Positions 53,246 through 62,299 are shown, numbered from the stretch's first letter. The stretch: 64,000 nt of DNA from Xenophilus sp. AP218F (GCA_002213445.1 NJIE01000008.1:62001-126000); one strand, 5' to 3'. Made by a program: numbers and translations. Notes: a model not told the origin generated them from the letters alone.

Positions 53246-54010
53246 ATGAAGACACTGCGATTCCCGCTGCTGCTGGGTTTGTCTTTGGCCGCCGTTGCGG
53301 CGCACGCCGACGATCTGGCCGATATCCGCAAGGCGGGCGTGCTGAAAATCGGCACCGAGGGCACTTATGCGCCGTTTACCTATCACAATGCCGCCGGCGA
53401 GCTGGCGGGCTTCGACGTGGAGATCGGCCAGGCGATCGCCAAGCGGCTGGGCGTCAAGCCGCAGTTCGTCGAAGGCAAGTGGGATGGCCTGATCGCAGGC
53501 CTGGACGTCAAGCGCTACGACGTGGTGATCAACCAGGTGGCGATCACCGACGCGCGCAAGGCCAAGTACGACTTTTCCGAGCCTTACATCGTGTCCCAGT
53601 CGGTGCTGATCGTGCGCGGCGACAATCGCGACATCAAGCGCTTCGAAGACATCAAGGGCCGCAAGTCGGCCAATACCCTGACCAGCAACTTCGGCAAGCT
53701 GGCGCAGCGTTACGGCGCGGAAGTGGTGCCGACGCAGGGCTTCAACGAATCGGTGGCCTTGCTGGAGTCCGGCCGGGTGGAAACCACCATCAACGACCGG
53801 CTGTCGTTTCTCGATTTCAAAAAGAAACAGCCGGGAAGCGCTTTGAAAGTGGCGGCGACCGCGCCTGACGGCGAAGCCTCCGGCGTGCTGCTACGCAAAG
53901 GCAACCCGGAATTGAAGGCGGCGGTGGACAGGGCGCTGGCCGCCATCAAGGCGGATGGCACCTATCGCAAGATTTCGCAGAAGTATTTCGGCGTGGACGT
54001 GTCGCGCTGA
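53246..54010 (+). CDS. Amino acid ABC transporter, periplasmic binding protein (cystine-like)
   Basis: A 254-residue family-3 binding protein. The signal peptide spans residues 1-21 (ending AHA). The mature domain opens DIRKAGVLKIGTEGTYAPFTYHN and has the ligand-site stretch GKWDGLIAGLDVKRYDVVIN. The overall sequence and the permease/ATPase partners resemble the FliY/TcyJ cystine systems. Substrate is inferred from this resemblance. First gene of a three-gene operon. Confidence 0.88.
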   Translation: MKTLRFPLLLGLSLAAVAAHADDLADIRKAGVLKIGTEGTYAPFTYHNAAGELAGFDVEIGQAIAKRLGVKPQFVEGKWDGLIAGLDVKRYDVVINQVAITDARKAKYDFSEPYIVSQSVLIVRGDNRDIKRFEDIKGRKSANTLTSNFGKLAQRYGAEVVPTQGFNESVALLESGRVETTINDRLSFLDFKKKQPGSALKVAATAPDGEASGVLLRKGNPELKAAVDRALAAIKADGTYRKISQKYFGVDVSR

Positions 54011-54025
54011 GGCTGAGGAGCATTC

Positions 54026-54706
54026 ATGCCTTCGTGGTTGCAGTTGATGGCGGAGTCGCTGCCTTCGCTTCTTTACGCCGGACTGGCGTTCACCGTGCCG
54101 CTGACCTTGCTGTCGTTCGCCGGCGGCCTGGCGCTGGGCCTGGCGGTGGCGCTGATCCGCCTGTTCGGGCCGCGGCCGCTGGTGTGGCTGGCGCGCGGCT
54201 ATTCCTGGCTGGTGCGCGGCACGCCGCTCCTGGTGCAGCTGTTCGTGATCTTTTACGGCCTGCCGCGCATCGGCATCGTGTTCGACCCGTTTCCGGCGGC
54301 GCTGCTCGGTTTTTCGCTCAGCGTCGGCGCGTATACCTCGGAAGTGATACGCGCGGCGATTGCCTCGGTTCCCAGAGCGCAGTGGGAGGCGGCTTATTCG
54401 CTGGGCATGAGCTGGTCGCAGGCGATGCGCCGCGCCATCCTGCCGCAGGCGAGCCGGGTGGCGGTGCCGCCCCTGGCCAACTCCTTCATTTCCTTGGTGA
54501 AGGATACCTCGCTGGCGGCGGTGCTGACCGTGCCTGAGATGTTCCAGGCGGCGCAGCGCATCGCGGCCACCACCTACGAGCCGCTGTTGCTGTATCTGGA
54601 GGCGGCCCTTCTCTATCTGTTGTTGAGCACGGCGCTGACCTGGTTGCAGGAGCGTCTGGAAAAACGTTTTGACCGCCATGTGGCGCCGGTGGGAGCGGCG
54701 GCATGA
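54026..54706 (+). CDS. Amino acid ABC transporter, permease
   Basis: A 226-residue HisM/YecS-type permease with about five membrane segments. The conserved EAA loop is present (WEAAYSLGMSWSQAMRRAILPQA). ATG at 54026 has GAGGAG upstream. It overlaps the ATPase gene by 4 bases. Confidence 0.92.
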   Translation: MPSWLQLMAESLPSLLYAGLAFTVPLTLLSFAGGLALGLAVALIRLFGPRPLVWLARGYSWLVRGTPLLVQLFVIFYGLPRIGIVFDPFPAALLGFSLSVGAYTSEVIRAAIASVPRAQWEAAYSLGMSWSQAMRRAILPQASRVAVPPLANSFISLVKDTSLAAVLTVPEMFQAAQRIAATTYEPLLLYLEAALLYLLLSTALTWLQERLEKRFDRHVAPVGAAA

Positions 54707-55470
54707 TCAAGCTGAAAAATATCGTCAAGTCTTTCGATGGCCATGCGGTGCTGGAGGACGTCAGCCTGGAATTGGCCGAAGGCGGCGTCACCGCGCTGAT
54801 CGGCCCGTCCGGCAGCGGCAAGAGCACGCTGTTGCGCTGTGTCAACCTGCTGGAAACGCCGGATGCCGGCAGCCTGGAACTGGCGGGCGATGTCTTGAGC
54901 TTCGCGCCGGGCCGCAAGCTGTCGCGCGAGGCCGCGCTGCGCATGCGGCGGGCGACCGGCATGGTGTTTCAAAGCTTCCAGCTGTTTCCGCATCAGACGG
55001 CGCTGCAGAACGTGATGGAGGGTTTGCTGACCGTGCAGCGCTGGCCGCGCCGGCAGGCGGAGGCGCGGGCACGCGAATTGCTGGACAAGGTGGGCATGGC
55101 GCACAAGGCCGACGCCTGGCCGTCCACCTTGTCCGGCGGCCAGCAGCAACGGGTGGCGATCGCCCGCGCCCTGGCTCCGTCGCCGCGCTTGTTGCTGTGC
55201 GACGAGCCGACCTCGGCGCTGGATCCGGAGCTGGCCGCCGAGGTGGTGGCGGTGCTGCGCAGGCTGGCGGAAGAGGGCGTCGCCATGCTGATGGCGACGC
55301 ACGATCTGCGCCTGGCGGCCAGCGTGGCCCGCGATGTGGTGTTTCTGGAGCATGGCCGCATCGTCGAGGCCGGCGCGGCGTCGCAGATCTTCGGCGCGCC
55401 GCGCATGCCGCGGACGGCGGAGTACGTTTCAACCTTGACCGCCGGAGCGAGGGATCTGGTGCAGATCTGA
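54703..55470 (+). CDS. Amino acid ABC transporter, ATPase
   Basis: A 255-residue ATPase of the polar amino acid uptake class. Walker A GPSGSGKST, Q-loop VFQSFQLFPHQT, signature LSGGQQQR and Walker B LLLCDEPTSALD are intact. The sequence resembles YecC/TcyN cystine ATPases. Completes the operon started at 53246. Confidence 0.93.
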   Translation: MIKLKNIVKSFDGHAVLEDVSLELAEGGVTALIGPSGSGKSTLLRCVNLLETPDAGSLELAGDVLSFAPGRKLSREAALRMRRATGMVFQSFQLFPHQTALQNVMEGLLTVQRWPRRQAEARARELLDKVGMAHKADAWPSTLSGGQQQRVAIARALAPSPRLLLCDEPTSALDPELAAEVVAVLRRLAEEGVAMLMATHDLRLAASVARDVVFLEHGRIVEAGAASQIFGAPRMPRTAEYVSTLTAGARDLVQI

Positions 55471-55512
55471 CCGCAAGGGGCCGCCTTGGGCGGCTTACTG
55501 GCGGAGGAATGC

Positions 55513-55540
55513 AAAAAAGCCTGCTTGCGCAGGCTTTTTT
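55513..55540. terminator. Bidirectional terminator, ABC operon and tRNA-Ala copy 4
   Basis: A perfect palindrome, AAAAAAGCCTGC-TTGC-GCAGGCTTTTTT. It ends both the plus-strand transporter operon and the minus-strand tRNA. Confidence 0.92.
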
Positions 55541-55558
55541 ATCGGTGAAGCAGTCGAG

Positions 55559-55634
<76 letters not shown>

Positions 55635-55666
55635 GGTTGGACTTCGCTGCGTTCACAGTGCTGCGC

Positions 55667-55695
55667 AGTATATGGGAAGCACTTTGGCTTGTAAA
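55667..55695 (-). promoter_or_regulatory. Promoter of tRNA-Ala copy 4
   Basis: On the minus strand, TTTACA, 17 bases, TATACT. The -35 box differs from those of the other tRNA promoters. Confidence 0.7.
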
Positions 55696-55775
55696 TACCC
55701 TGTGGCGAATTTTCTTGAAAATCTTTCAGGGCGGGGGAAATGCCGCGCCGGCGGCTGTTGCTTGTCGGGCTCGGT

Positions 55776-55781
55776 TATAAT
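55776..55781 (+). promoter_or_regulatory. -10 box for the hpnCDE operon
   Basis: A perfect TATAAT lies 29 bases before hpnC. No good -35 box is seen at the expected distance. Confidence 0.45.
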
Positions 55782-55809
55782 TGCCGGCTGCTTGGGACGA
55801 GGGGGTGGC

Positions 55810-56622
55810 ATGTCGGTTGATCATTACGAGAACTTCCCGGTCGGGTCGGCGCTGCTGCCGCGCCGCATGCGGCGCGGCGTACACGCCATCTACCATTTCG
55901 CCCGTCATGCCGACGATGTCGCCGACGAGGGCGAGCGCAGCGATGCCGAACGGCTGGCCGAGCTGGACCGACTGGAGGCCGAGCTGGACCGCATCGCCGT
56001 CGGCGACGCGCCCCAGACGCCGTTGATGCGGCGGCTGGCGGATGCCATCGCCGAGCACCGGCTGCCGCTGCAGCCGTTCCGCGACCTGCTGTCGGCTTTC
56101 CGGCAGGATGTCGAGAAGAAGCGCTACGCCGACTTCGCCGAGCTGGTGGACTATTGCCGGCGCTCGGCCAATCCGGTGGGGCGGTTGATGCTGGCGCTGT
56201 ACGGCGAGAGCGACGCGCGCAGCCTGGCGCAGTCGGACGGCATCTGCACCGCCTTGCAGTTGATCAACTTCCTGCAGGATGTGGCGGTGGACTGGGGCAA
56301 GGGCCGCGTTTACCTGCCGCAGGACGCCCTGGCGCGCTACCGGGTGGCCGAGAGCCAGATCGCCGCCGGCGATTGCGGCGGCTTGTGGCGGCCGATGATG
56401 CTGGAGCAGATCGAGAAAGCCCGTAAGATGCTGCAGGCCGGCGCGCCGCTGGGGCGCGTCGTCAAGGGCCGCTTCGGTCTGGAGTTGCGCCTGATCATCC
56501 TGGGCGGCGAGCGCATTCTGCAGAAACTGCACGCCAGCGGCGGCGACGTGTTTCGCCAGCGGCCGGTGCTGGGGTGGCGCGACTGGCTGTATATGTTCTG
56601 GCGCGCGCTGCGCGCCAAGTGA
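55810..56622 (+). CDS. hpnC: Hydroxysqualene synthase HpnC
   Basis: A 270-residue trans-isoprenyl diphosphate synthase. Aspartate-rich motifs HADDVADEGER and LINFLQDVAVDWGKGRVYLP are present. In known hpnCDE systems HpnD makes presqualene diphosphate, HpnC converts it to hydroxysqualene and HpnE reduces this to squalene. ATG at 55810 is preferred. Upstream in-frame codons run through the promoter. First gene of the operon. Confidence 0.9.
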   Translation: MSVDHYENFPVGSALLPRRMRRGVHAIYHFARHADDVADEGERSDAERLAELDRLEAELDRIAVGDAPQTPLMRRLADAIAEHRLPLQPFRDLLSAFRQDVEKKRYADFAELVDYCRRSANPVGRLMLALYGESDARSLAQSDGICTALQLINFLQDVAVDWGKGRVYLPQDALARYRVAESQIAAGDCGGLWRPMMLEQIEKARKMLQAGAPLGRVVKGRFGLELRLIILGGERILQKLHASGGDVFRQRPVLGWRDWLYMFWRALRAK

Positions 56623-56672
56623 GAAGAGCGCGCGGCCAGGCCGCGCCCGCAACAAGAAGACAGGAGAGGCGC

Positions 56673-57518
56673 GTGACGCCCGATCAGTATTGCGAAGACA
56701 AGGCCGCCGCCAGCGGCTCCAGTTTTTATTACAGCTTCCGCTTCCTGCCGGAGGAGCGTCGCCGCGCCATCACCGCGCTGTACGCCTTCTGCCGCGAAGT
56801 GGACGACGCCGTCGACGAATGCCATGACCTGGGCGTGGCCCAGGCCAAGCTCGCCTGGTGGCGCAGCGAGGTGGCCAAACTGTATCAGGGCCAGCCCGAG
56901 CACCCGGTGACGCTGGCGCTGAAGCCGCACGTCGCCGCTTTTCAGCTGCCCCAGACGCAGCTGGAGGAGATCATAGACGGCATGGAGATGGATCTTTCCA
57001 TGGTCCGTTACCAGCGTTTCCAGGACCTGCTGCTCTACTGTCACCGCGTGGCCGGCGTGGTCGGCCAGCTGGCGGCGCAGATCTTCGGCTACCAGGATCG
57101 CCGCACCCTCAAGTACGCCCACGAGCTGGGCATCGCCTTTCAGCTGACCAACATCATCCGCGACGTGGGCGAAGACGCCCGCCGAGACCGCATCTATCTG
57201 CCGATGGAGGAGCTGCAGCGTTTCAACTGCCCAGCGATGGATATCCTGCACTATCAGGAAAGCGAGCCGTTCAAGGCCTTGATGGCCTTCCAGATCGAGC
57301 GCGCCGAACAGCATTACCGCCAGGCTTGGGACTTGCTGCCGGCAGTCGATCGCAAGGCGCAGCGGCCCGGCCTTTTGATGGCGGCGATCTACCGCGCCAC
57401 GCTGGAAGAGATCAAGCAGGACGGCGCGGGCAAGGTGCTCAACCAGCGCTTGTCGCTGGGAACCGGGCGCAAGCTGTGGCTGGCGTGGAAAACCTGGACC
57501 TTCGGCTACAAGGCGTGA
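56673..57518 (+). CDS. hpnD: Presqualene diphosphate synthase HpnD
   Basis: A 281-residue enzyme joining two farnesyl diphosphates. Motifs are YAFCREVDDAVDE and NIIRDVGEDARRDRIYLP, the two Mg2+-binding aspartate motifs of squalene/phytoene synthases. Start is GTG at 56673 behind AGGAGAG. The longer ATG frame overlaps hpnC and is rejected. The stop overlaps the hpnE start. Confidence 0.93.
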   Translation: MTPDQYCEDKAAASGSSFYYSFRFLPEERRRAITALYAFCREVDDAVDECHDLGVAQAKLAWWRSEVAKLYQGQPEHPVTLALKPHVAAFQLPQTQLEEIIDGMEMDLSMVRYQRFQDLLLYCHRVAGVVGQLAAQIFGYQDRRTLKYAHELGIAFQLTNIIRDVGEDARRDRIYLPMEELQRFNCPAMDILHYQESEPFKALMAFQIERAEQHYRQAWDLLPAVDRKAQRPGLLMAAIYRATLEEIKQDGAGKVLNQRLSLGTGRKLWLAWKTWTFGYKA

Positions 57519-58792
57519 GGCCGCGCGTCGCCGTGATCGGCGCGGGCTGGGCCGGCCTTGCCGCGGCGCTGGAGCTGGCCGAGCGCGCCGATGTCTGCCT
57601 GTTCGAAGCCGGCCGCGCGCCGGGCGGGCGGGCGCGACGGCTGGGGCATGGCGACAGCCGGCTTGACAATGGTCAGCACATCCTGATCGGCGCTTATGCA
57701 GAATGCCTGCGCCTGATGCGCAAAGCGGGCGCGGATCCGGAGCGCCTGCTGCTGCGCCAGCCGATGCAGTGGCGGCGCGAAGGCGGACTGAGCATGCGCT
57801 GCCCGGCCTTGCCTGCGCCGCTGCATTTGCTGTTCGGCCTGCTGGCTGCGCGCGGCTTGTCCTGGCGGGCCAAATGGCAGCTGGCGCGCGCGCTGCAACA
57901 TCTCAAGCGCGCCGGCTATCGCCTGGCGGAAGATTGCAGCGTGGACGCCTGGCTGGAGGCGCAGCGCCAGGGCGAGGAGGCGTGGCGGGAATTCTGGCGG
58001 CCGCTGGTGTTGTCGGCACTGAATACGCCGACCGCCAACGCCTCGATGCGGGTGCTGGCCGCCGTGCTGCGCGACAGTCTGGGCGCGGAGCGCGCCGCCA
58101 GCGATCTGCTGTTGCCGCGCGTCGATCTGTCGGCGTTGTTTCCGGAGCCGGCCTGCGACTGGCTCGGCCGGCGGGGGGCGACGCTGCGCTTCGGCCGGCG
58201 TGTGGAAACGCTGGCCTCGCGCGATGGGCGCGCCTGGGTGGACGGGGAGGCGTTCGACGCCGCGATTCTGGCGACGGCGCCGTATCACGCGGTGGCGTTG
58301 CTGGACGACGCGGCGTTGCGAAAACAGGCCGCCGGCTACCGCTACTGGCCGATCTGCACCGTGTATCTGCAATACGCCAAGCCTCTGGCGCTGCCGGCCG
58401 CGATGTGCGCCGTGAGCGGCGGCGCGGCCGACTGGCTGTTCGACCGCGGCGCGCTGACCGGCGAAACCGGCTTGCTGGCCGCGGTGCTGAGCGCGCCCGC
58501 TCCTGAGCGCTTGGCCGATGTCGATGCGCTGGCGGCGCGGGTGGCGGCAGACGTCGCCCGGCTGCGGCCGGACTTGCCGCCGCCGCTCAGCCGGCGCGCG
58601 ATCGTGGAAAGGCGGGCGACTTTCGCCAGCGAGCAGGGCTTGGCGCGACCAACGGCCAAGACCTCGTTACAATGCGTATATTTGGCCGGGGACTGGGTGT
58701 GTCCGGATTACCCGGCCACGCTGGAAGGGGCGGTGCGCAGCGGCGTGAGCGCTGCGGCCGCGGTGATGCAGGATTTGCGGATAGAACAATGA
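57515..58792 (+). CDS. hpnE: Squalene-forming FAD-dependent oxidoreductase HpnE
   Basis: A 425-residue amine-oxidase-fold flavoprotein. The N-terminal dinucleotide motif is GAGWAGLAAALE. The C-terminal FAD motif is LAGDWVCPDYPATLEGAVRSG. It reduces hydroxysqualene to squalene. Start is GTG at 57515, overlapping the hpnD stop. No squalene-hopene cyclase or later hpn gene lies in the window, so the end product cannot be read from here. Confidence 0.92.
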   Translation: MRPRVAVIGAGWAGLAAALELAERADVCLFEAGRAPGGRARRLGHGDSRLDNGQHILIGAYAECLRLMRKAGADPERLLLRQPMQWRREGGLSMRCPALPAPLHLLFGLLAARGLSWRAKWQLARALQHLKRAGYRLAEDCSVDAWLEAQRQGEEAWREFWRPLVLSALNTPTANASMRVLAAVLRDSLGAERAASDLLLPRVDLSALFPEPACDWLGRRGATLRFGRRVETLASRDGRAWVDGEAFDAAILATAPYHAVALLDDAALRKQAAGYRYWPICTVYLQYAKPLALPAAMCAVSGGAADWLFDRGALTGETGLLAAVLSAPAPERLADVDALAARVAADVARLRPDLPPPLSRRAIVERRATFASEQGLARPTAKTSLQCVYLAGDWVCPDYPATLEGAVRSGVSAAAAVMQDLRIEQ

Positions 58793-59550
58793 CGATGAAA
58801 ACAGAATTCGCCAAGGATGCCTTGGCTGGCCGCGTGATTTTGGTGACCGGCGCGACGCAGGGCGTGGGCCGCGAAACGGCGCTGACCTACGCCGCCCACG
58901 GCGCGACGGTAGTGCTGCTGGCGCGCAGCGTGAAGGGCCTGGAAAAAGTGTACGACGAGGTGCTGGCGCTGGGCGCGCCGGAGCCGGCCGCCATTCCGCT
59001 CGACCTGCTCACCGCCGCGGAGAACGAATTCAACAATCTGGCGATGACGATACACCGCGAGTTCGGCCGCCTGGACGGCATCGTCCATTGCGCCTCGCAC
59101 TTTTACGCCCTGTCGCCGCTGGCGAACCAGACGGTGGAAGAGTGGATGAACCAGTATCGCATCAACACCGTGGCGCCGATGGCGCTGACCCGCGCCTGCC
59201 TGCCGCTCTTGAAGGACGCGCCGGACGCCTCGGTGCTGTTCGTCGGCGAAACCCACGGCCTGCACCCCGCGCCGTTCTGGGGCGGCTTCGGCGCCTCCAA
59301 CGCCGGCCTGCAGTATCTGACCGCGGTGGCTGCCGACGAGTGGGACGCTTATCCCGATTTGCGCCTCAACTTGCTGGTGCCCGGCCCGATCAATTCGCCG
59401 CAGCGCAACCGCACCCATCCGGGCGAGGACAAGCGCGAACGCGGCGATCTGGCCGACCTGATGCCGCACTTCCTGTACTGGATGGCATCGGACAGCAAGG
59501 GCCGCAGCGGCGAGGTGATTGAACTGGACCTGCGCCGGCCCTTGGCCTAA
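58789..59550 (+). CDS. SDR family protein lacking the catalytic triad (YciK-like)
   Basis: A 253-residue Rossmann-fold protein. The cofactor motif TGATQGVGRETAL is intact, and overall it resembles YciK-type short-chain dehydrogenases. The active site is altered. Where YxxxK is expected it reads GGFGASNAG (Tyr to Phe, Lys to Asn), and the usual catalytic Ser position is in LFVGETHG. It may bind NAD(P) without classical catalysis. ATGA overlap with hpnE puts it in the same operon. Confidence 0.85.
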   Translation: MTMKTEFAKDALAGRVILVTGATQGVGRETALTYAAHGATVVLLARSVKGLEKVYDEVLALGAPEPAAIPLDLLTAAENEFNNLAMTIHREFGRLDGIVHCASHFYALSPLANQTVEEWMNQYRINTVAPMALTRACLPLLKDAPDASVLFVGETHGLHPAPFWGGFGASNAGLQYLTAVAADEWDAYPDLRLNLLVPGPINSPQRNRTHPGEDKRERGDLADLMPHFLYWMASDSKGRSGEVIELDLRRPLA

Positions 59551-59570
59551 GCATAAAAAAAGGGGGTAGC

Positions 59571-60128
59571 ATGAGAACGCTCGCATTGCTGTTGGCGGCC
59601 CTGGCCTTGACCGGTTGCAACTGGATAGGCAGCGTCACCGGATTGACCCGCGACGCCCACAAGGCGATAGGCGCGGCCTGTCGCCAGACCGGCCGCTCGC
59701 TGGAGGAGTGCTATCTGCGCAACCCCGACGCCGACAAGGCCGCCATCTACGCCGGTTGGCGCGAGATGCACGAGTACATGGCCAAGAACAAGCTGGAAAC
59801 GCTGGAGCCGCCGGCCGAAGACGCCGCGGCCAGCGCGCCGATGCCCGTCGCGCCGGCCAAGAGCAAGCCGGCCAGCAGCCTTGACGGCGGGGCTTCGGCC
59901 GCGGTCGGCAAGAGCAGCGCCAACCAGCCTGCGCCGCTTAGCAGCGAAGAGGCCGACAAGGCCGCCAAGACCGACCCGCAAGTGGCGGCGGTGATGGCGG
60001 CCATCCGCAACAACAAGGACGCGCCGGGGGCGGCGCATGGCGGCGCGCCCGGCGAATCGGACCAGAAGCGGCTGCTCAACATCATCAATCAGCTCAACAA
60101 GCAGGACGGCAAGCATCCGCCAAGCTGA
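59571..60128 (+). CDS. Lipoprotein of unknown function (185 residues)
   Basis: The signal peptide ends in the lipobox LTGC (Cys16). A conserved-looking helical part (DAHKAIGAACRQTGRSLEECY) is followed by a long Ala/Pro/Ser-rich linker and a charged tail. GGGGG precedes the ATG. I do not recognise the family. It follows the SDR gene by 20 bases. Confidence 0.72.
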   Translation: MRTLALLLAALALTGCNWIGSVTGLTRDAHKAIGAACRQTGRSLEECYLRNPDADKAAIYAGWREMHEYMAKNKLETLEPPAEDAAASAPMPVAPAKSKPASSLDGGASAAVGKSSANQPAPLSSEEADKAAKTDPQVAAVMAAIRNNKDAPGAAHGGAPGESDQKRLLNIINQLNKQDGKHPPS

Positions 60129-60194
60129 GTCGCGCCGCGCTTGCCTTCCCGTCCTCCGCAACGCCCCACCGTTTGACTCCCACCCGATATCCCG

Positions 60195-61556
60195 ATGGCC
60201 AAAACCAAAACCGTATTTAGCTGTACCGAATGTGGCGGACAAACGCCCAAATGGCAGGGCCAGTGCCCGCATTGCAATGCCTGGAACACCCTGACCGAAG
60301 CGGTGGCGACGCCCGCCGCCGCCGGCCCGCGCTTTCAATCCTGGGCCGCCAACGTCACCAAGGTGCAAAAGCTGTCCGAGGTGCAAACCGAGGAAACCCC
60401 GCGCGACCCTTCCGGCATCGACGAGCTGGACCGGGTGCTGGGCGGCGGCATCGTGCGCGGCGCGGTGGTGCTGATCGGCGGCGACCCCGGCATCGGCAAA
60501 TCCACGCTGCTGCTGCAGGCGCTCTCCCAGATCGGCCGGACGCGCAAGGTGCTGTACGTGTCCGGCGAGGAGTCGGCGCAGCAGATCGCGCTGCGCGCCT
60601 CCCGGCTGGCTCTGGATACCAGCAGCGTCAACCTGCTGGCGGAAATCTGCATCGAGAACATCCTGGCCACGCTCAAGCACGACTTGCCCGAGGTGGTGGT
60701 GATCGACTCGATCCAGACGCTGTACACCGAGCAGGTGACTTCGGCGCCGGGTTCGGTATCGCAGGTGCGCGAGTGCGCCGCGCAGCTAACGCGCATGGCC
60801 AAGCAAAGCGGCATCACCGTGCTGCTGGTGGGCCATGTCACCAAGGAAGGCTCGCTGGCGGGCCCGCGCGTGCTGGAGCACATGGTGGACACCGTGCTGT
60901 ACTTCGAGGGCGATTCGCACTCCAGCTACCGGATGATACGGGCGATCAAGAACCGTTTCGGCGCGGTCAACGAGCTGGGCGTATTCGCCATGACCGACCG
61001 CGGCCTGAAAGGCGTCTCCAACCCTTCCGCCATTTTCCTGTCGTCCTACCGCGACGACGTGGCCGGCTCCTGCGTGCTGGTCACGCAAGAAGGAACGCGG
61101 CCGTTGCTGGTGGAAATCCAGGCGTTGGTGGACGATTGCCACGGCTTCCAGCCCAAGCGCCTGACCGTGGGCCTGGAGCAGAACCGGCTGGCGATGCTGC
61201 TGGCGGTGCTGCACCGCCACGGCGGCGTCGCCTGCTTCGACCAGGACGTGTTTCTCAACGCGGTGGGCGGGGTGAAGATCAACGAGCCGGCGGCCGACCT
61301 CGCCATCATCCTGGCCATGGTTTCGTCGCTGCGCAACAAGCCTTTGCCGGAAAAGCTGGTGGTGTTCGGCGAAGTGGGGCTGGCCGGAGAGGTGCGGCCG
61401 GTGACGCGCGGCCAGGAGCGGCTGAAGGAAGCGGCCAAACTGGGTTTCACCCGCGCCATCGTGCCGTCCGCCAACAAGCCGCGCCAGGAAATCGAAGGCC
61501 TCAAGGTGCTGGCGGTGGACAGGCTGGAGCAGGCGGTGGACTTCTGCAGGGAGTAG
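60195..61556 (+). CDS. radA: DNA repair protein RadA
   Basis: A 453-residue RecA-like branch-migration ATPase. The N-terminal four-cysteine zinc finger is CTECGGQTPKWQGQCPHC. Walker A is GGDPGIGKST, the RadA-specific KNRFGAVNELGVFAM is present, and a Lon-like C-terminal domain (about 290-453) ends the protein. Full length. It starts 67 bases after the lipoprotein gene and precedes an ECF sigma gene by 6 bases. Confidence 0.96.
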   Translation: MAKTKTVFSCTECGGQTPKWQGQCPHCNAWNTLTEAVATPAAAGPRFQSWAANVTKVQKLSEVQTEETPRDPSGIDELDRVLGGGIVRGAVVLIGGDPGIGKSTLLLQALSQIGRTRKVLYVSGEESAQQIALRASRLALDTSSVNLLAEICIENILATLKHDLPEVVVIDSIQTLYTEQVTSAPGSVSQVRECAAQLTRMAKQSGITVLLVGHVTKEGSLAGPRVLEHMVDTVLYFEGDSHSSYRMIRAIKNRFGAVNELGVFAMTDRGLKGVSNPSAIFLSSYRDDVAGSCVLVTQEGTRPLLVEIQALVDDCHGFQPKRLTVGLEQNRLAMLLAVLHRHGGVACFDQDVFLNAVGGVKINEPAADLAIILAMVSSLRNKPLPEKLVVFGEVGLAGEVRPVTRGQERLKEAAKLGFTRAIVPSANKPRQEIEGLKVLAVDRLEQAVDFCRE

Positions 61557-61562
61557 CGCGAC

Positions 61563-62123
61563 ATGATCAACGCCGAGCTGATCGAGCGGGAACGTCCTTA
61601 CCTGATGCGCTACGCGCTGGCCCAGCTGCGCGAGCGCGACGCGGCGGAGGAGGCGGTGCAGGAAACCCTGTTGGCCGCGCTGGAGTCGCAGCACAGCTTC
61701 TCCGGCAAGTCCAGCCTGCGCACCTGGCTGACTTCCATCCTGCGTTTCAAACTGATCGACGGCATTCGCCGCAAGGGCAAGGAGAGGTTGTTCGAATCGC
61801 TGGAGGACGAAGCCGACGACGGCGACTTCGACGGCTTGTTCAGCCAGGACGGCCACTGGCGCGAGCCGGTCAGGGCCTGGAGCGGCCCGGAATCGGAACT
61901 GATCTCGCAGCAGTTCTGGCAGGTGTTCGAAGAGTGCTCCAGGGTGATGCCGCGCCGCACCGCCATGGCCTTCGCCATGCGCGAGGTGATGGGGATGGAG
62001 ATCGCCGAGATCTGTAACAATCTGGACATCACGGCGACTCACTGTTCGGTGCTGTTGTATCGGGCGCGGATGAGCCTGCGCGAATGTTTTTCCATACGCT
62101 GGAGCCGGGGAGGCGAGCCATGA
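61563..62123 (+). CDS. ECF-type RNA polymerase sigma factor
   Basis: A 186-residue group IV sigma factor. Region 2 (LMRYALAQLRERDAAEEAVQETLLAAL and SLRTWLTSILRFKLIDGIRR) and region 4 (MPRRTAMAFAMREVMGMEIAEICNNLDI) are present. AGGGAG lies upstream of the ATG. The next gene, overlapping by 4 bases, encodes a small zinc-finger protein, the usual anti-sigma partner. Confidence 0.9.
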   Translation: MINAELIERERPYLMRYALAQLRERDAAEEAVQETLLAALESQHSFSGKSSLRTWLTSILRFKLIDGIRRKGKERLFESLEDEADDGDFDGLFSQDGHWREPVRAWSGPESELISQQFWQVFEECSRVMPRRTAMAFAMREVMGMEIAEICNNLDITATHCSVLLYRARMSLRECFSIRWSRGGEP

Positions 62124-62299
62124 AGTTGAGTTGTCGCGAAGCCAGCCGGCTGATTTCAGCCGGGATGGATCGACCGCTGAGCGCCGCCGAGCATATCAAG
62201 CTCCGCATGCATCTGCTCTTGTGCGGCAACTGCCGTGAGTTTTCGCATCAGTTGACCACGCTGCGGCAGGCGGCGCGCAAGGCGGGGCGCGGCGAGTAA
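62120..62299 (+). CDS. Zinc-finger (HC2-type) anti-sigma-like protein
   Basis: A 59-residue protein with the ZAS-like pattern: a first Cys in KLSCREASRLISAGMDR, then HIKLRMHLLLCGNCREF (HxxxCxxC type). It has no membrane segment, so it is a soluble, minimal form. It overlaps the sigma factor gene (ATGA) and very likely regulates it. Confidence 0.82.
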   Translation: MKLSCREASRLISAGMDRPLSAAEHIKLRMHLLLCGNCREFSHQLTTLRQAARKAGRGE

